A stretch of DNA of 64,000 nucleotides from Rhizobium sp. TH2 (GCF_024707525.1 NZ_CP062231.1:434001-498000); one strand, 5' to 3'. Shown: positions 38,557-48,201, counted from the first letter of the stretch. Program-made: numbers and translations. Notes: generated by a model from the letters alone, not told the origin.

Positions 38557-38664
38557 GTCAATTGTCGAGGATGAAATAGATTTGTCACCGGTATTAATCG
38601 CCTGTTTTGGAACGTAAAAACTTGCCCTTCCGTTCCCCTGCAAGCCCGAAAAACAGCTCAAGCC

Positions 38665-38700
38665 TTGACACGGCACGCATCACGTAACATATAAAGTTAC
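38665..38700 (+). promoter_or_regulatory. Promoter and operator of the Rrf2 gene, probably leaderless
   Basis: TTGACA at 38665-38670 is followed 16-19 bases later by an AT-rich -10 (ACATATAAA). The palindrome GTAAC-N7-GTTAC (38684-38700) covers the -10 and ends at the base before ATG 38701. There is no ribosome-binding site, so transcription should begin at or beside the start codon. Confidence 0.55.
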
Positions 38701-39156
38701 ATGAAAACCGACAGTAGACTTTCCGTCACCCTCCATGTGCTTCTCCACATGGCCGAGCGCGACAAGCCGATGACCTCGGCCGAGCTTGCGGCACATATGG
38801 GCACCAACCCGGTCGTCGTCCGCCGCACCATGGCGGGCCTCAGGGAACGGGGCTTCGTCCGGTCCGAAAAAGGCCATGGCGGCGGCTGGGAGATCGCCTG
38901 CGATCTCGCCCAGGTCACGCTGAAGGACGTCTACGATGCGCTCGGCGCCCCCACGCTTCTCGCCATCGGCATCAATCTCGAGCATCCCGCCTGTCTTGTC
39001 GAGCAGGCCGTCAACCGGTCACTGACCTCTGCTTTCCGCGATGCGGAAGCACTGCTCGTCGCGCGGCTTGCCGATGTCACGCTCGCCGAACTCGCGGAGG
39101 ATTTCCGTATTCATGCCCGGCAGCACCGGGCCGCACACGCTCATAAGGATACCTGA
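38701..39156 (+). CDS. Rrf2 family transcriptional regulator without cluster cysteines
   Basis: 151 residues: winged helix SVTLHVLLHMAERDKPMTSAELAAHMGTNPVVVRRTMAGL, wing GHGGGWEIACD, then a dimer helix. The three closely spaced Cys that hold an iron-sulfur cluster in IscR/NsrR are absent, as in the YwnA-like branch that senses redox or other signals. It overlaps no gene but ends one base before the flavoprotein gene, which is its likely target. A palindrome over its promoter suggests autoregulation. Confidence 0.9.
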   Translation: MKTDSRLSVTLHVLLHMAERDKPMTSAELAAHMGTNPVVVRRTMAGLRERGFVRSEKGHGGGWEIACDLAQVTLKDVYDALGAPTLLAIGINLEHPACLVEQAVNRSLTSAFRDAEALLVARLADVTLAELAEDFRIHARQHRAAHAHKDT

Positions 39157-39157
39157 T

Positions 39158-40042
39158 ATGTATGATGCCATCATCGTCGGCGGCAGCTATGCCGGCCAGT
39201 CCGCCGCCCTCCAGCTCGCCCGCGCCCGCCGCAACATCCTCGTCATGGACGAGGGCGTCCGCCGCAATCGCTTCGCCGCCCATTCGCATGGCTTTCTGGG
39301 CCAGGACGGCCGTGACCCCGCCGCGATCGCCGCCGACGCGCGCGAACAGCTGCTCGCCTATCCGAACGTGACATGGCTTGCCGAACGCGCGGAAAGCGCC
39401 GAACGGTTGGATGATGGCTTCGCGGTGGCGGACAAATCCGGCGCCTGGCATCAGGCGCGCACGGTTGTCCTCGCGACGGGCATCAAGGATGGCCTGCCGG
39501 ATATTCCGGGTCTCGCCGAGCGCTGGGGCAGGGCGGTCTTCCACTGCCCCTATTGCCACGGCTACGAGTTGAACCAGGGCCGCATCGGCGTGCTCGCCGT
39601 GTCCGAGATCTCAATGCATCACGCCCTGATGCTGCCCGACTGGGGCACGACTACGTTCTTCGTCAATGGCGCGTTCGAGCCGTCAGACGACCAATTGGCG
39701 CAGCTATCCGCCCGCGGTGTCACGGTCGAGCGCGAGAAAATCCGCGCGCTTGAAGGCGACCCGATCGACGTCGTGCTCGAAGACGGACGTCGCATCGCCC
39801 TCGATGGTCTTTTCACCGCCACCGCCACCGAAGTGTCGAGCCCGATCGCAAGCCAGCTCGGCTGCGATTTCGCCGACGGCCCGACCGGCCGCTACATCCG
39901 CATCGATGGCATGCAGGCCACCTCCGTCCCCGGCGTCTTCGCCTGCGGCGACGCGGCACGCGCCGCCGGCAACGTCGCGCTCGCCGTGGGCGATGGCGCG
40001 ATGGCCGGTGCCGCGACCCACCGCAAGCTCATGTTCGGGTAG
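39158..40042 (+). CDS. Thioredoxin-reductase-like NAD(P)/FAD oxidoreductase
   Basis: 294 residues. FAD-binding IIVGGSYAGQSAALQLARARRNILVMD, the redox-site segment FHCPYCHGYE (CxxC as in thioredoxin reductases) and FACGDAARAAG at the C-terminus. The NAD(P) domain lacks a clear GxGxxG (it reads GVLAVSEIS), so the pyridine nucleotide site may be altered. It pairs with the upstream Rrf2 regulator, a common arrangement. ATG 39158 follows AAGGATACCTGAT. Confidence 0.88.
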   Translation: MYDAIIVGGSYAGQSAALQLARARRNILVMDEGVRRNRFAAHSHGFLGQDGRDPAAIAADAREQLLAYPNVTWLAERAESAERLDDGFAVADKSGAWHQARTVVLATGIKDGLPDIPGLAERWGRAVFHCPYCHGYELNQGRIGVLAVSEISMHHALMLPDWGTTTFFVNGAFEPSDDQLAQLSARGVTVEREKIRALEGDPIDVVLEDGRRIALDGLFTATATEVSSPIASQLGCDFADGPTGRYIRIDGMQATSVPGVFACGDAARAAGNVALAVGDGAMAGAATHRKLMFG

Positions 40043-40089
40043 CGCTGCCGCGTATCCGCGTTTGGAATGCCCCCCATCTGCCTGCCGGC

Positions 40090-40211
40090 ATCTTCTCCCC
40101 GCATGCGGGGAGAAGGGACTCGCAGCTCGGTTTTGGCTCCCGCCAACGTTGAAATGGTGGCACCGTCCACGCCTCTGGCGTCCCCTCTCCCCGTCCTTCA
40201 CGGGGAGAGGG
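40090..40211. repeat. Two GC-rich hairpins, rhizobial intergenic repeat
   Basis: CTTCTCCCCGC-AT-GCGGGGAGAAG at 40090-40113 and CCCTCTCCCCG-N7-CGGGGAGAGGG at 40183-40211 lie between the convergent flavoprotein and SDR genes. The second core resembles the element at 57234-57447. They could also stop transcription, though no T-run follows. Confidence 0.65.
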
Positions 40212-40243
40212 CTAGGGTGAGGGGCAAACCTCAAAGCGGGACC

Positions 40244-41152
40244 TCATCTATACCCCGTCTCATCCGCAGGCTTACCCGCCTCCTGCACCTCCACCATATA
40301 CCGCCAGCAATCCGGCCGCGACCCGTCGAGGTCGTCGAATTCATAGACCTTCGCCAACTGTCCGCTCGAAACCGACTGCCCGTTCCAGCGCGCCCGATCG
40401 GGATCGACGGCAAGCGCCGCCACCGCCCGTCCGACAAAATGCGGGCTCTCGGAAATCACGAAATGCGGCTGGAATTTCGTCGCATCCCGCCAGTTCGCCT
40501 CGGTCACCTGGAACGCATCCAGCATCATCTCCGATCGCAGCCATCCCGGCGTGATCGATATGCTTGTCGCGCCATGCTTCTCCAGATCCTTGCCGTGCGC
40601 CCAGGCCATCCGCGTCACCGATGTCTTGCAAAGATCATAGAACGGCGACAGCCGGTAATGCGTGGCATTGTATTCCGCCGTGCCATCGGTCACCTCGACC
40701 AGCAGCCCGCCCGGCTTTTCGATCATCAGGGGCAAGGCATGATGGGCGGTGATCAGATGCGTGTCGATCGCCAGCCTGAGCATCCTCAAGCCCTTGTCGA
40801 GGTCGTGATCCCAGACCGGCTTGTCCCATTCGAACAGCAATTCGCCGCCCCAGATATCGTTGATCAATATATCGAGCCGGCCCTGTTCGGTGCGGATCCG
40901 TTCGACCAGCGCCTCCACCTCTGATGAAACCAGATGATCGACCTGTACCGCGATACCGGTGCCGCCGGCCGACGTTACCAGTTCGGCGGTCTCCTCGATT
41001 GTCTCAGGCCGACCATATTCGGATTGCTGGCTCCGCGTCGTCCGGCCGGTGACATAGACCGTGGCGCCCTCGGCACCCAGTTCGACGGCAATGCCTCGCC
41101 CGGCACCACGGGTGGCGCCAGCGACAAGCGCGACTTTTCCTTGGAGCGTCAT
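40244..41152 (-). CDS. SDR family oxidoreductase
   Basis: 302 residues, longer than classical SDRs. The nucleotide motif is AGATRGAGRG, and NDIWGG replaces NNAG. The catalytic Tyr and Lys appear as YDLCK. Substrate unknown. ATG 41152 follows AAGGAGGAACAC. Divergent from a TetR regulator with a palindrome between, so it is probably repressed by it and induced by its substrate or a toxic compound. Confidence 0.88.
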   Translation of the reverse strand: MTLQGKVALVAGATRGAGRGIAVELGAEGATVYVTGRTTRSQQSEYGRPETIEETAELVTSAGGTGIAVQVDHLVSSEVEALVERIRTEQGRLDILINDIWGGELLFEWDKPVWDHDLDKGLRMLRLAIDTHLITAHHALPLMIEKPGGLLVEVTDGTAEYNATHYRLSPFYDLCKTSVTRMAWAHGKDLEKHGATSISITPGWLRSEMMLDAFQVTEANWRDATKFQPHFVISESPHFVGRAVAALAVDPDRARWNGQSVSSGQLAKVYEFDDLDGSRPDCWRYMVEVQEAGKPADETGYR

Positions 41153-41191
41153 GTGTTCCTCCTTGTCCTGGTTCTCGACTCTGCTAAACTA

Positions 41192-41217
41192 AATATAACC
41201 GAACAATCGTTTATATT
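41192..41217. promoter_or_regulatory. Palindromic operator between SDR and TetR genes
   Basis: AATATAACCG-N6-CGTTTATATT, 10-base arms with one mismatch, midway in the 77-base divergent gap. Expected TetR operator controlling both genes. Confidence 0.65.
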
Positions 41218-41229
41218 GGAAGAGGGAAA

Positions 41230-41784
41230 ATGCCACGGCGGAAAATTCTGGCCGACAGGGACGTTCTGGCAAGCGCGCTCGGCGTCATTCGCGAGCACGG
41301 TCCAGATGGCCTGACCTTCGCCTCGCTTGCTAGCGCCTGCGGCCTCTCGGGCGCCACGCTGGTGCAGCGCTTCGGCTCCAAGCCCGCTTTGCTGAAGGCG
41401 GCGATGCGGCATGCCTGGGATCTGCTTGATGCCAGTACACAAGAGGCCATCGCGACCGCACCGCAATCGGCCGAGGGCGTTATCCAAATGCTCCTCGCGC
41501 TGTCGCATGGTTACGGCGATATCGAGACCTATGCCGATGGCCTGCTGATGCTGCGCGAAGACCTCCGCGACCCCGAACTCCGTGATCGCGGCAAGGCGTG
41601 GCAGGCGGTTCTCGCTGAGGCCATTGCCACCCGTTTGCCCGGCCACCCCCGCGAGATCTCAAACCTCATTCTCGACCAGTGGCAGGGCTCGCTCCTGTGG
41701 TGGAGCTTTGACCCGAGGGACAAAGTGGAGCATTATGTCGAGCGAAGGCTGCGCGCCTTCCTGGCCCTCGTCACGGGCGCCTGA
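41230..41784 (+). CDS. TetR family transcriptional regulator
   Basis: 184 residues: N-terminal helix-turn-helix (VIREHGPDGLTFASLASACGLSGATLVQRFGSKPALLKAAM) and a variable helical ligand domain. ATG 41230 has GGAAGAGGGAAA upstream. Divergent from the SDR gene, its likely target. About 120 bases after it carry no recognisable gene. Confidence 0.93.
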   Translation: MPRRKILADRDVLASALGVIREHGPDGLTFASLASACGLSGATLVQRFGSKPALLKAAMRHAWDLLDASTQEAIATAPQSAEGVIQMLLALSHGYGDIETYADGLLMLREDLRDPELRDRGKAWQAVLAEAIATRLPGHPREISNLILDQWQGSLLWWSFDPRDKVEHYVERRLRAFLALVTGA

Positions 41785-41906
41785 GCCGCATCCGGAGGAG
41801 GGAACGGCGGGGCCTCGAAGCGATCGGACTGTAACATGAAGACCTCGTTTGCCTGTTGAAATCATATCCGCGCGTTCGACCAGAAGTGCCACAGGAGGAT
41901 CTGACT

Positions 41907-42608
41907 ATGGACACACGCACGCTTGCCCCCGCCATGGACCTGGCCATCAGGAATGGCGTCACCTTCCCCCACGAGAGCGACGAATACCGCAGCGCCCGCA
42001 TCGCATTGCTGGCCGAAGAGATCGAACTGCGCCGCCATATCGAGCGCGTCGCCGAGATGCGCCGTGCGCTACCGCCCGGCGGCAGCGTCAAGAAACACTA
42101 CCAGTTCATCGGAGAGAACGGTCCCGTCAGCTTCGAGGACCTGTTCGGCGACAAGGACACGCTTGTCGTCTACACCTACATGTTCGGTCCCCAGCGTGAG
42201 CGGCCATGCCCGATGTGCACGTCACTGCTCTCGGCCTGGGATGGAGAGGTACCCGACATCACACAGCGCGTCGCATTTGCGGTCACCGCGCGTTCGCCGA
42301 TCGAGAAGCTCATGGGGTTCAAGAAGGAACGCGGCTGGCATTACCTGCCGCTCTATTCCGACACCTCAGGCGAATTCAGCCATGATTACCATGCCATCAC
42401 CCCGGATGGCGGCGACGACGCCGGCCTGCATGTCTTCACCCGTCGCGACGGCACGATCCGGCATTTCTGGAGCGGCGAAATGGGCGGAGTCACCGCCGAT
42501 CCCGGGCAAGACCCGCGCGGCGCGCCGGATCTGATGCCGCTCTGGACGATCATCGACTGCACGCCGGAGGGCCGCTCGCCCACCTGGTATCCAAAGCTGA
42601 ACTATTAG
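41907..42608 (+). CDS. DUF899 (thioredoxin-like) family protein
   Basis: 233 residues of the DUF899 family: LAEEIELRRHIERVAEMRRALPPGG, then FEDLFGDKDTLVVYTYMFGP and CPMCTSLLSAWDG, and the end MPLWTIIDCTPEGR. The fold is thioredoxin-like with a CxxC (CPMC), but substrates are not known. ATG 41907 follows AGGAGGATCTGACT; earlier in-frame ATGs have no such site. It meets the minus-strand protease gene 4 bases apart. Confidence 0.9.
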   Translation: MDTRTLAPAMDLAIRNGVTFPHESDEYRSARIALLAEEIELRRHIERVAEMRRALPPGGSVKKHYQFIGENGPVSFEDLFGDKDTLVVYTYMFGPQRERPCPMCTSLLSAWDGEVPDITQRVAFAVTARSPIEKLMGFKKERGWHYLPLYSDTSGEFSHDYHAITPDGGDDAGLHVFTRRDGTIRHFWSGEMGGVTADPGQDPRGAPDLMPLWTIIDCTPEGRSPTWYPKLNY

Positions 42609-42612
42609 AGTC

Positions 42613-44088
42613 TCAGATCACTAGCAAATGCGAGGCGTCGAGCGCCAACGTGTCCTCGAGGGTGGCAACCAGCACGCTGCCGCCCTTCCTCGAACCGTTG
42701 GCGTCGTAGAAGAGTTCGCCTGACGCGCTGTCGTAGATCACCCGGTCCCTGCGGTCTTCGGCATCGCCAGTCGTGTTGACCACGAAGGCGATGTCGGCGA
42801 GTACGCCATCCCGGCCCACGGCCTTGAACATCTTGTTGTTGAACCCGATCGTGTCCACGCCGATCTCGAAATCCGTGATCACGTCCGCATAGGCCGTAGA
42901 TGGCTTGGTGTCGAAGATGAAAAAATCCTCGCCGCCATTGCCGGTTAGCGTGTCGGCGCCGCTATTGCCATAAAGTGCATTGGCGTAGTCGTTGCCGATG
43001 ATCGTATCGCCCTTGATGCCGCCGACAGCCCCCTCGATGATCGTGCCGCGCGCGATCGCCAGATTGCCCTTGACGCCGTTGATGTTGGAAAAGCTCTCCT
43101 CGTGCAGGTCGATCACCAGCGCCTTCTTCGACCAGCTGAAATCCAGCACATCGGTGCCTGATGTATCGACGATCGTCCGCGCCGTGATCCCCCTGTACCG
43201 GCCGTCCAGGGATGACGCCGCCTTGAAGTCCGTTTCATACGAATAGACGTTGTCGCTCGGCCGGATATCGACGATGCCATAAAGTTCGCGGATCGCCAGG
43301 ATATCGGACATCATCAGCGTGAGCGGCAGCGCCTTGTCCGCGTCGACATCAAGGTTCTCATTCTGGTCGAAATACGACATCACGCTCGCCTGCCAGGAGT
43401 CATTGTCGGCGTGCACGTTCGGGTCATAGGTGGCGGAGCCGTTATAATTGCCGGCATGGCCGAGGCCCATCGCATGGCCGATCTCGTGGATATAGGTCAG
43501 CATCGAATAGTCGTATTTGCCCGATCCGAGATTCTCGATCCATTTCTGGGATACGGTGACTTCGGATCTGACGATCTGCGAGCCATCGACCTCGGAGTCC
43601 GCGAAGGCGGCGGCGGTGTCGAAATAATTGTCCGTGAAGTCGATGTCGGCGCCGTTCCTGACCTCCTGGAACCTGATGCCGGTCGCATCGGTCCAGGCCT
43701 GGAACGCCTTGCGGGCGAGCACTTGCGCGGCCTTGTCCAAGGTCGCGATATCGACGGTGATCGTGCCGCCCGCCTCGATATCGAAACTGCGCCGCGCTTC
43801 CTCATTGTCTTCCCAGTATCCATCAGTGAGATACGCAGCCAATGTGTCGAGATCGGCGTCATAGTCCGGAACCGGGTTCTCGCCGGCCGCAGCGCCTTCG
43901 AGAAAATCCGGGGTGCGATCGACCCTGACCGGCTTGGCCTTGGCGGCCGCGCTCGCCATCGCTTCGTTTGCGTCAGGCGCGAAAATGAACTCGTGCGCCG
44001 CTGCCATGGATGGCACCACAAAGTCGGAATTGATGCTGAAGGAAAAGTCGTCGCGTTCGCGACTTGCGAAGGCCTTGGAGATGCTCAT
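42613..44088 (-). CDS. Serralysin-like M10 metalloprotease with RTX end, paralogue 1
   Basis: 491 residues. Zinc motif HEIGHAMGLGH and Met-turn SVMSYF identify the metzincin M10 (serralysin) family. The C-terminal half is a beta-roll with degenerate RTX repeats (GNDYANALYGNSGADTLTGNGGEDFF), ending in a hydrophobic LLVI typical of type I secretion substrates. No signal peptide. The first 60 residues are unlike the family and may be a propeptide. No secretion genes are adjacent. A close paralogue lies at 46499, with a histidine kinase between. Confidence 0.92.
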   Translation of the reverse strand: MSISKAFASRERDDFSFSINSDFVVPSMAAAHEFIFAPDANEAMASAAAKAKPVRVDRTPDFLEGAAAGENPVPDYDADLDTLAAYLTDGYWEDNEEARRSFDIEAGGTITVDIATLDKAAQVLARKAFQAWTDATGIRFQEVRNGADIDFTDNYFDTAAAFADSEVDGSQIVRSEVTVSQKWIENLGSGKYDYSMLTYIHEIGHAMGLGHAGNYNGSATYDPNVHADNDSWQASVMSYFDQNENLDVDADKALPLTLMMSDILAIRELYGIVDIRPSDNVYSYETDFKAASSLDGRYRGITARTIVDTSGTDVLDFSWSKKALVIDLHEESFSNINGVKGNLAIARGTIIEGAVGGIKGDTIIGNDYANALYGNSGADTLTGNGGEDFFIFDTKPSTAYADVITDFEIGVDTIGFNNKMFKAVGRDGVLADIAFVVNTTGDAEDRRDRVIYDSASGELFYDANGSRKGGSVLVATLEDTLALDASHLLVI

Positions 44089-44231
44089 GATCCAGATTCC
44101 GATGGTGTCGTTGCCTGCCTGGGCGCCATCGATGCGCTGGGTTCCGCTCGGGGTCCTGTTTAACCGGAATGATCACGAGGTCAATAGTGGAGTCGCATTG
44201 TCATATTTAGCCGGATAGATGGCGCGGCCGC

Positions 44232-46394
44232 TCAACGGCCGCGCACGCTTTCGACCGCGCGTTCGAGGTCGGCCTGGGAAAAGGGTTTCGAGAGTTTGGG
44301 AAATCCCGCCTCCACATCGGGCGGCAGTTGCGCATAGCCGGTCGCCAGAATGACGGGAAGGTTCGCGTCGCGCGCGCGGATCTCGGCGATCAGCTGTGCG
44401 CCGGTCATCTGCGGCATGGCATGGTCGGTGATCACGATATCGAACCGGGTGCTCGACATGAGTTCCAGCGCCGCCTTTCCCGAATATGCCGACGTGACCC
44501 GGTGTCCCAGATCTTCCAGCATATCCACCGTATTCATCAGCACGAGGGCGTCGTCGTCCACGGCGAGGATCGCAAGCGAGTGCGGCACGCCGTTCACAGG
44601 CTCTCCGATTGTTTCGGCTACGGGTGCGGATTCGACCGGCAGTATCGGTTTTGCCGGCAGCCATATCTCCGCGGTCGTTCCGTCTCCCGGTTTGCTCTTG
44701 AGCCGCAGCGTGCCGCCGGATTGTTTGGCCAGCCCATGGATCGTGGAGAGCCCGAGCCCGGTTCCCTTGCCGACGCCCTTGGTGGTGAAGAAAGGCTCCA
44801 TCGCGCGCTTCAGCACCGCCTCGCCCATGCCGGTGCCCGTATCGGTCACGGCAAGGCGCACATAATGGCCCGGTTCGAGTGAGCCGTCGCGCAGGGCAAC
44901 GATCATCTCCTCGGCTTCAACAATGATCTCGCCCTTGCCGGACATGGCGTCGCGCGCATTGACTACGAGGTTGAGCAGCGCCGATTCAAGCTGGTTGGCG
45001 TCCGTCTCGACCTCGGGCAACTGATCGGAGAACCGCGTCTCGATGGTCACCATCGGACCCAGCGAACGGGCAAGCAGTTCCGCCATGCCGCCGACCAGTC
45101 GCCTGATGTCGATGCGTTCGTTCTTGAGCTCCTGCCGCCGGGCAAAGGCCATCATGCGCTGCACCAGCGAGCTTCCGCGTTTGGCGCCTTCGAGCGCGTT
45201 GTCGATGAAATGCAGCAGCGCCGGATCGTCCGGCAGGCGCTTTCGCAGCAGTTCCAGGCTACCGGATATCGCCATCAGCAGGTTGTTGAAGTCATGCGCC
45301 ACGCCGCCCGTCAGGTTGCCGATGGCTTCCATCTTCTGGGACTGGAGCAGCGCGTGCTCGGCCTCGACCCTCGCCGTGATATCGACCGCTTCCGGGACAA
45401 GTGCGACGACCTCGCCGGCGGGATTTTTCACCGGGCGCATGGAAAAGTCGAAGCTGCGAATGCCGACCGGCAGGGTCAGCGTCATGGAAATGTTTTCGAT
45501 CTTTCCGGATGCAACGCTTTCGACTGCGGCCTTCACCGCTTCCGGCATATCAGGCGTTCCGGTGAACCAGGGCGTCTCCCAGAACGGTTTGCCGAAGACA
45601 TCGGCCAGCGTGGATTGGATCCCGTCGAGCGCCGTCAGGTTGGCAAAGCGCACCCGGCCCTCGATATCCAGCAGGCCCTGATAGAGATGGGTGGTTTCCA
45701 GGATCGCGCGGATGCTTTCCTGGCTCTGGACCAGCTCAGCGGTCCGCTCCGCCACCATCCGTTCCAGGTCCAGCCGGAAACGCCGCTCGCTCTCTCGCGC
45801 ATTCGCCTCCGCCCGCACCCGTTCGATATGCGCCCAGGATCGCTCGGTCACCTCGGTGAGCAGCACGAGTTCCTCATCCGACCAGTGATGGGGCACCTTG
45901 TCGTGAATGGCCATCAGTGCGGTCAGCCGGCCCTCCTTGACCAGTGGCAGGCAGATCGTGGCGGCGATCCCGATATCCTGAAACGTCTTGGCTTCCTCGG
46001 GCGCCAGTTCCATGCGATTGTCATGGATGACCAAAGGTTTGCCGGCATGCAGGTTGGTCATCGCCAGCACGCCGAAGTCATGCAGCATATAGTGCCCGGT
46101 GATGGTGGGAGAGCCCGGCGCCGACCAGTCGCCGCGTATGGTGAAGCCGTCCTGGTCCGCGTCCATGTCGGCATAGGCGCAGATGGCAAGGTTGAGATGC
46201 TCGCCGACCATCCGCGTCGTGATTGCGAGAATCGCATCGGCATCGGTGCTGGCAGCCGTTTCCCGCGCGAGCGCCTCGAGAAACCGGTAGCGGTCCTCGG
46301 CACGGCGATACCGCGCCTCGCTTTCGCGGAACGCAGCTTCCTGTGCCTGCAATCGCCTGGCGATATCGAACTGTTCGTCCGTCTCGGCCGTCAC
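44232..46394 (-). CDS. Hybrid sensor histidine kinase (GAF-PAS-HisKA-HATPase-REC)
   Basis: 720 residues, cytoplasmic, no membrane helices. GAF about 45-195, coiled linker, PAS about 225-345, HisKA with phospho-His in GGVAHDFNNLLMAISGS, HATPase (LVVNARDAMSGKGEI; DTGTGMGEAV; GTGLGLSTIHG) and receiver domain from about 600 (VDDDALVLM, phospho-Asp in VITDHAMPQMTG). GTG start at 46394 with AAGGGGACCCGC upstream. Signal unknown. It lies between two protease paralogues on the same strand, with gaps of 104-143 bases, so co-regulation is possible but not shown. Confidence 0.9.
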   Translation of the reverse strand: MTAETDEQFDIARRLQAQEAAFRESEARYRRAEDRYRFLEALARETAASTDADAILAITTRMVGEHLNLAICAYADMDADQDGFTIRGDWSAPGSPTITGHYMLHDFGVLAMTNLHAGKPLVIHDNRMELAPEEAKTFQDIGIAATICLPLVKEGRLTALMAIHDKVPHHWSDEELVLLTEVTERSWAHIERVRAEANARESERRFRLDLERMVAERTAELVQSQESIRAILETTHLYQGLLDIEGRVRFANLTALDGIQSTLADVFGKPFWETPWFTGTPDMPEAVKAAVESVASGKIENISMTLTLPVGIRSFDFSMRPVKNPAGEVVALVPEAVDITARVEAEHALLQSQKMEAIGNLTGGVAHDFNNLLMAISGSLELLRKRLPDDPALLHFIDNALEGAKRGSSLVQRMMAFARRQELKNERIDIRRLVGGMAELLARSLGPMVTIETRFSDQLPEVETDANQLESALLNLVVNARDAMSGKGEIIVEAEEMIVALRDGSLEPGHYVRLAVTDTGTGMGEAVLKRAMEPFFTTKGVGKGTGLGLSTIHGLAKQSGGTLRLKSKPGDGTTAEIWLPAKPILPVESAPVAETIGEPVNGVPHSLAILAVDDDALVLMNTVDMLEDLGHRVTSAYSGKAALELMSSTRFDIVITDHAMPQMTGAQLIAEIRARDANLPVILATGYAQLPPDVEAGFPKLSKPFSQADLERAVESVRGR

Positions 46395-46498
46395 GCGGGT
46401 CCCCTTCAGCTTAACAGGCCCTAACGCGTGATACAGGCAATTGGTTGCCTCTGCCCCTCAAATTTAAGGGGAGGAGCTTCAGGCACACGTCGGACGCC

Positions 46499-47938
46499 TC
46501 AGATGACGAGGAAATCTCCGAAACCAAGTCCGGGAAAGGTGCTGAGCTTGGCGACCAGCACGGAACCGCCCTGTTTGTCGCCATCAAAATCGTAGTAGAG
46601 TTCGCCCGTATCCGTTTCATAGATCAGCCGGTCACTGGCATCTTCAGCTTTGCCGGTCAGGTTCGATCTAAAGGCATCGAACGACAGCGCCCCGTCGACG
46701 CCCAACTTGGTGAACACCTTGTTGTTGAACGCAATCGTATCGTCAACCACGACGAAATCCACGATCGTATCGACATTCTTGCTGCTCGCCTTGGTGTCGA
46801 ACACGAAGAAGTCCTCGCCGCCGCCGCCCGTCATCCTGTCCTTGCCGCCATTGCCGAACAGCGCATTGGCCGCCTCGTTGCCGATGATCCTGTCGGTGCT
46901 CCGGCCGCCGATCGCGATCTCGACCACAGTGTCACGCGAAATTCCGAGATTGCCCTTGACGCCATCGATGGTCGAGAACGTCTCAGCGTTCATGTTGATC
47001 GTCTGCTTCCTGGCCGACCAGGAGAAGTCGAGCGTGTCGGTGCCGCCGGTATCGACGATCGTGCGGGTCGAGTAGTATTTCTCGAAATCGCCGCGGTAGG
47101 AGTAGACACTGTCTCCGGCCCTGATCGCAGTGTCGCCGTAGAGCTCGCGGATCGCGATGATATCCGCCACTTGGGGGGTCATCACAAGGGCGAAGTGCGC
47201 GTCGACATCGGTGTTTTGTGCCTGCGAGAAATAGGACATGATGCTGGCCTGCCAGGAGTCATTGGTGAAATTGTTGTCCACCCCGTATTTCGCCGAACCG
47301 TTATAGTTGCCGGCATGGCCGAGCCCGAGCGCGTGGCCGATCTCGTGGATATAGGTCTGCATCGAATAGGTGTGCCTGCCATGGCCGTAGTCGTCGATCC
47401 ACTTTGTGGCGATATTGACGAAGGATGAGTCGATCGTGCCATCGCCAACGCCTTTCGAGGTCGAATAGGCGTATTTTCCCTTGTCGTCGAAGTCGATGTC
47501 GGCATTCTTGCTTACGAACTTGAAATTCAGGCCGCTGGCATCTTCCCAGGCGTCGAGTGCCCATTTCGCGAGCTGCTTTCCGGCTCCGGTCAGGTCTCCG
47601 ATATCGACCTTCAGCGTACCACCGTCGCCGACAGCAAACTCGCGATGTGCCCAATAGCCATCGGTCAGAAAGGTGGCCAGTGTCGTCAGCGCAGGATCGG
47701 TGAACGGCACGTTCACGCCATCGGTTGCACCGGCCAGGAAATCGGCGCTGCGATCGACCTTGACCGTCTGCGCCGCGCGGGCGCTGTCACTGCTGTCGGC
47801 GCCGCGCGCTGGGCTGATGAAATCCACCCTGTCCGAGACCGGAAGGTCTATGGAGATTTGTTCGACCATGTGGCCCGCATCGCTGGAGAAGAAATCCTCG
47901 TCTTCGCGTTCCAGAACGTATTTGCTCTGCTTGCCCAT
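46499..47938 (-). CDS. Serralysin-like M10 metalloprotease with RTX end, paralogue 2
   Basis: 479 residues with HEIGHALGLGH, Met-turn SIMSYF, and an RTX-like C-terminal region (GNEAANALFGNGGKDRMTGGGGEDFFVFD) ending FGDFLVI. It aligns with the protein at 42613 over its whole length (DSWQAS.MSYF, TLDFSWS, NGVKGNL-type block). Probably secreted by a type I system encoded elsewhere. ATG 47938 follows CGAGGGAAGC. The N-terminal 60 residues differ from paralogue 1. Confidence 0.92.
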   Translation of the reverse strand: MGKQSKYVLEREDEDFFSSDAGHMVEQISIDLPVSDRVDFISPARGADSSDSARAAQTVKVDRSADFLAGATDGVNVPFTDPALTTLATFLTDGYWAHREFAVGDGGTLKVDIGDLTGAGKQLAKWALDAWEDASGLNFKFVSKNADIDFDDKGKYAYSTSKGVGDGTIDSSFVNIATKWIDDYGHGRHTYSMQTYIHEIGHALGLGHAGNYNGSAKYGVDNNFTNDSWQASIMSYFSQAQNTDVDAHFALVMTPQVADIIAIRELYGDTAIRAGDSVYSYRGDFEKYYSTRTIVDTGGTDTLDFSWSARKQTINMNAETFSTIDGVKGNLGISRDTVVEIAIGGRSTDRIIGNEAANALFGNGGKDRMTGGGGEDFFVFDTKASSKNVDTIVDFVVVDDTIAFNNKVFTKLGVDGALSFDAFRSNLTGKAEDASDRLIYETDTGELYYDFDGDKQGGSVLVAKLSTFPGLGFGDFLVI

Positions 47939-48201
47939 GCTTCCCTCGCTCCTCGTCTTTGTGGCAACCGCTTGGTCACGGCCCGCGTCCGCACATCGTG
48001 CCGCCTCTTGCCAAACTCACTACATGCTTCGTCCGGCCGTGGAAACGGGTACTGTCACAGGTTGTGGATTGCTGTGGCGCTCCCGCAACGCCTTTGAAGG
48101 AGCGGACGGGAATACCCCCTCTTGCGGTTGACGGGTGAGCCGTGCTTAATCTTCGTCGCGCCACTCAAGTTTTTTAAGGGTGCTGCATATTGGGGGAGTA
48201 C

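Noticed and set aside
40090..40211. Hairpins as ordinary terminators only
   Set aside because: They lack T-runs and share their core with the palindromic repeat at 57234, so a dispersed repeat is more likely, though termination is not excluded.
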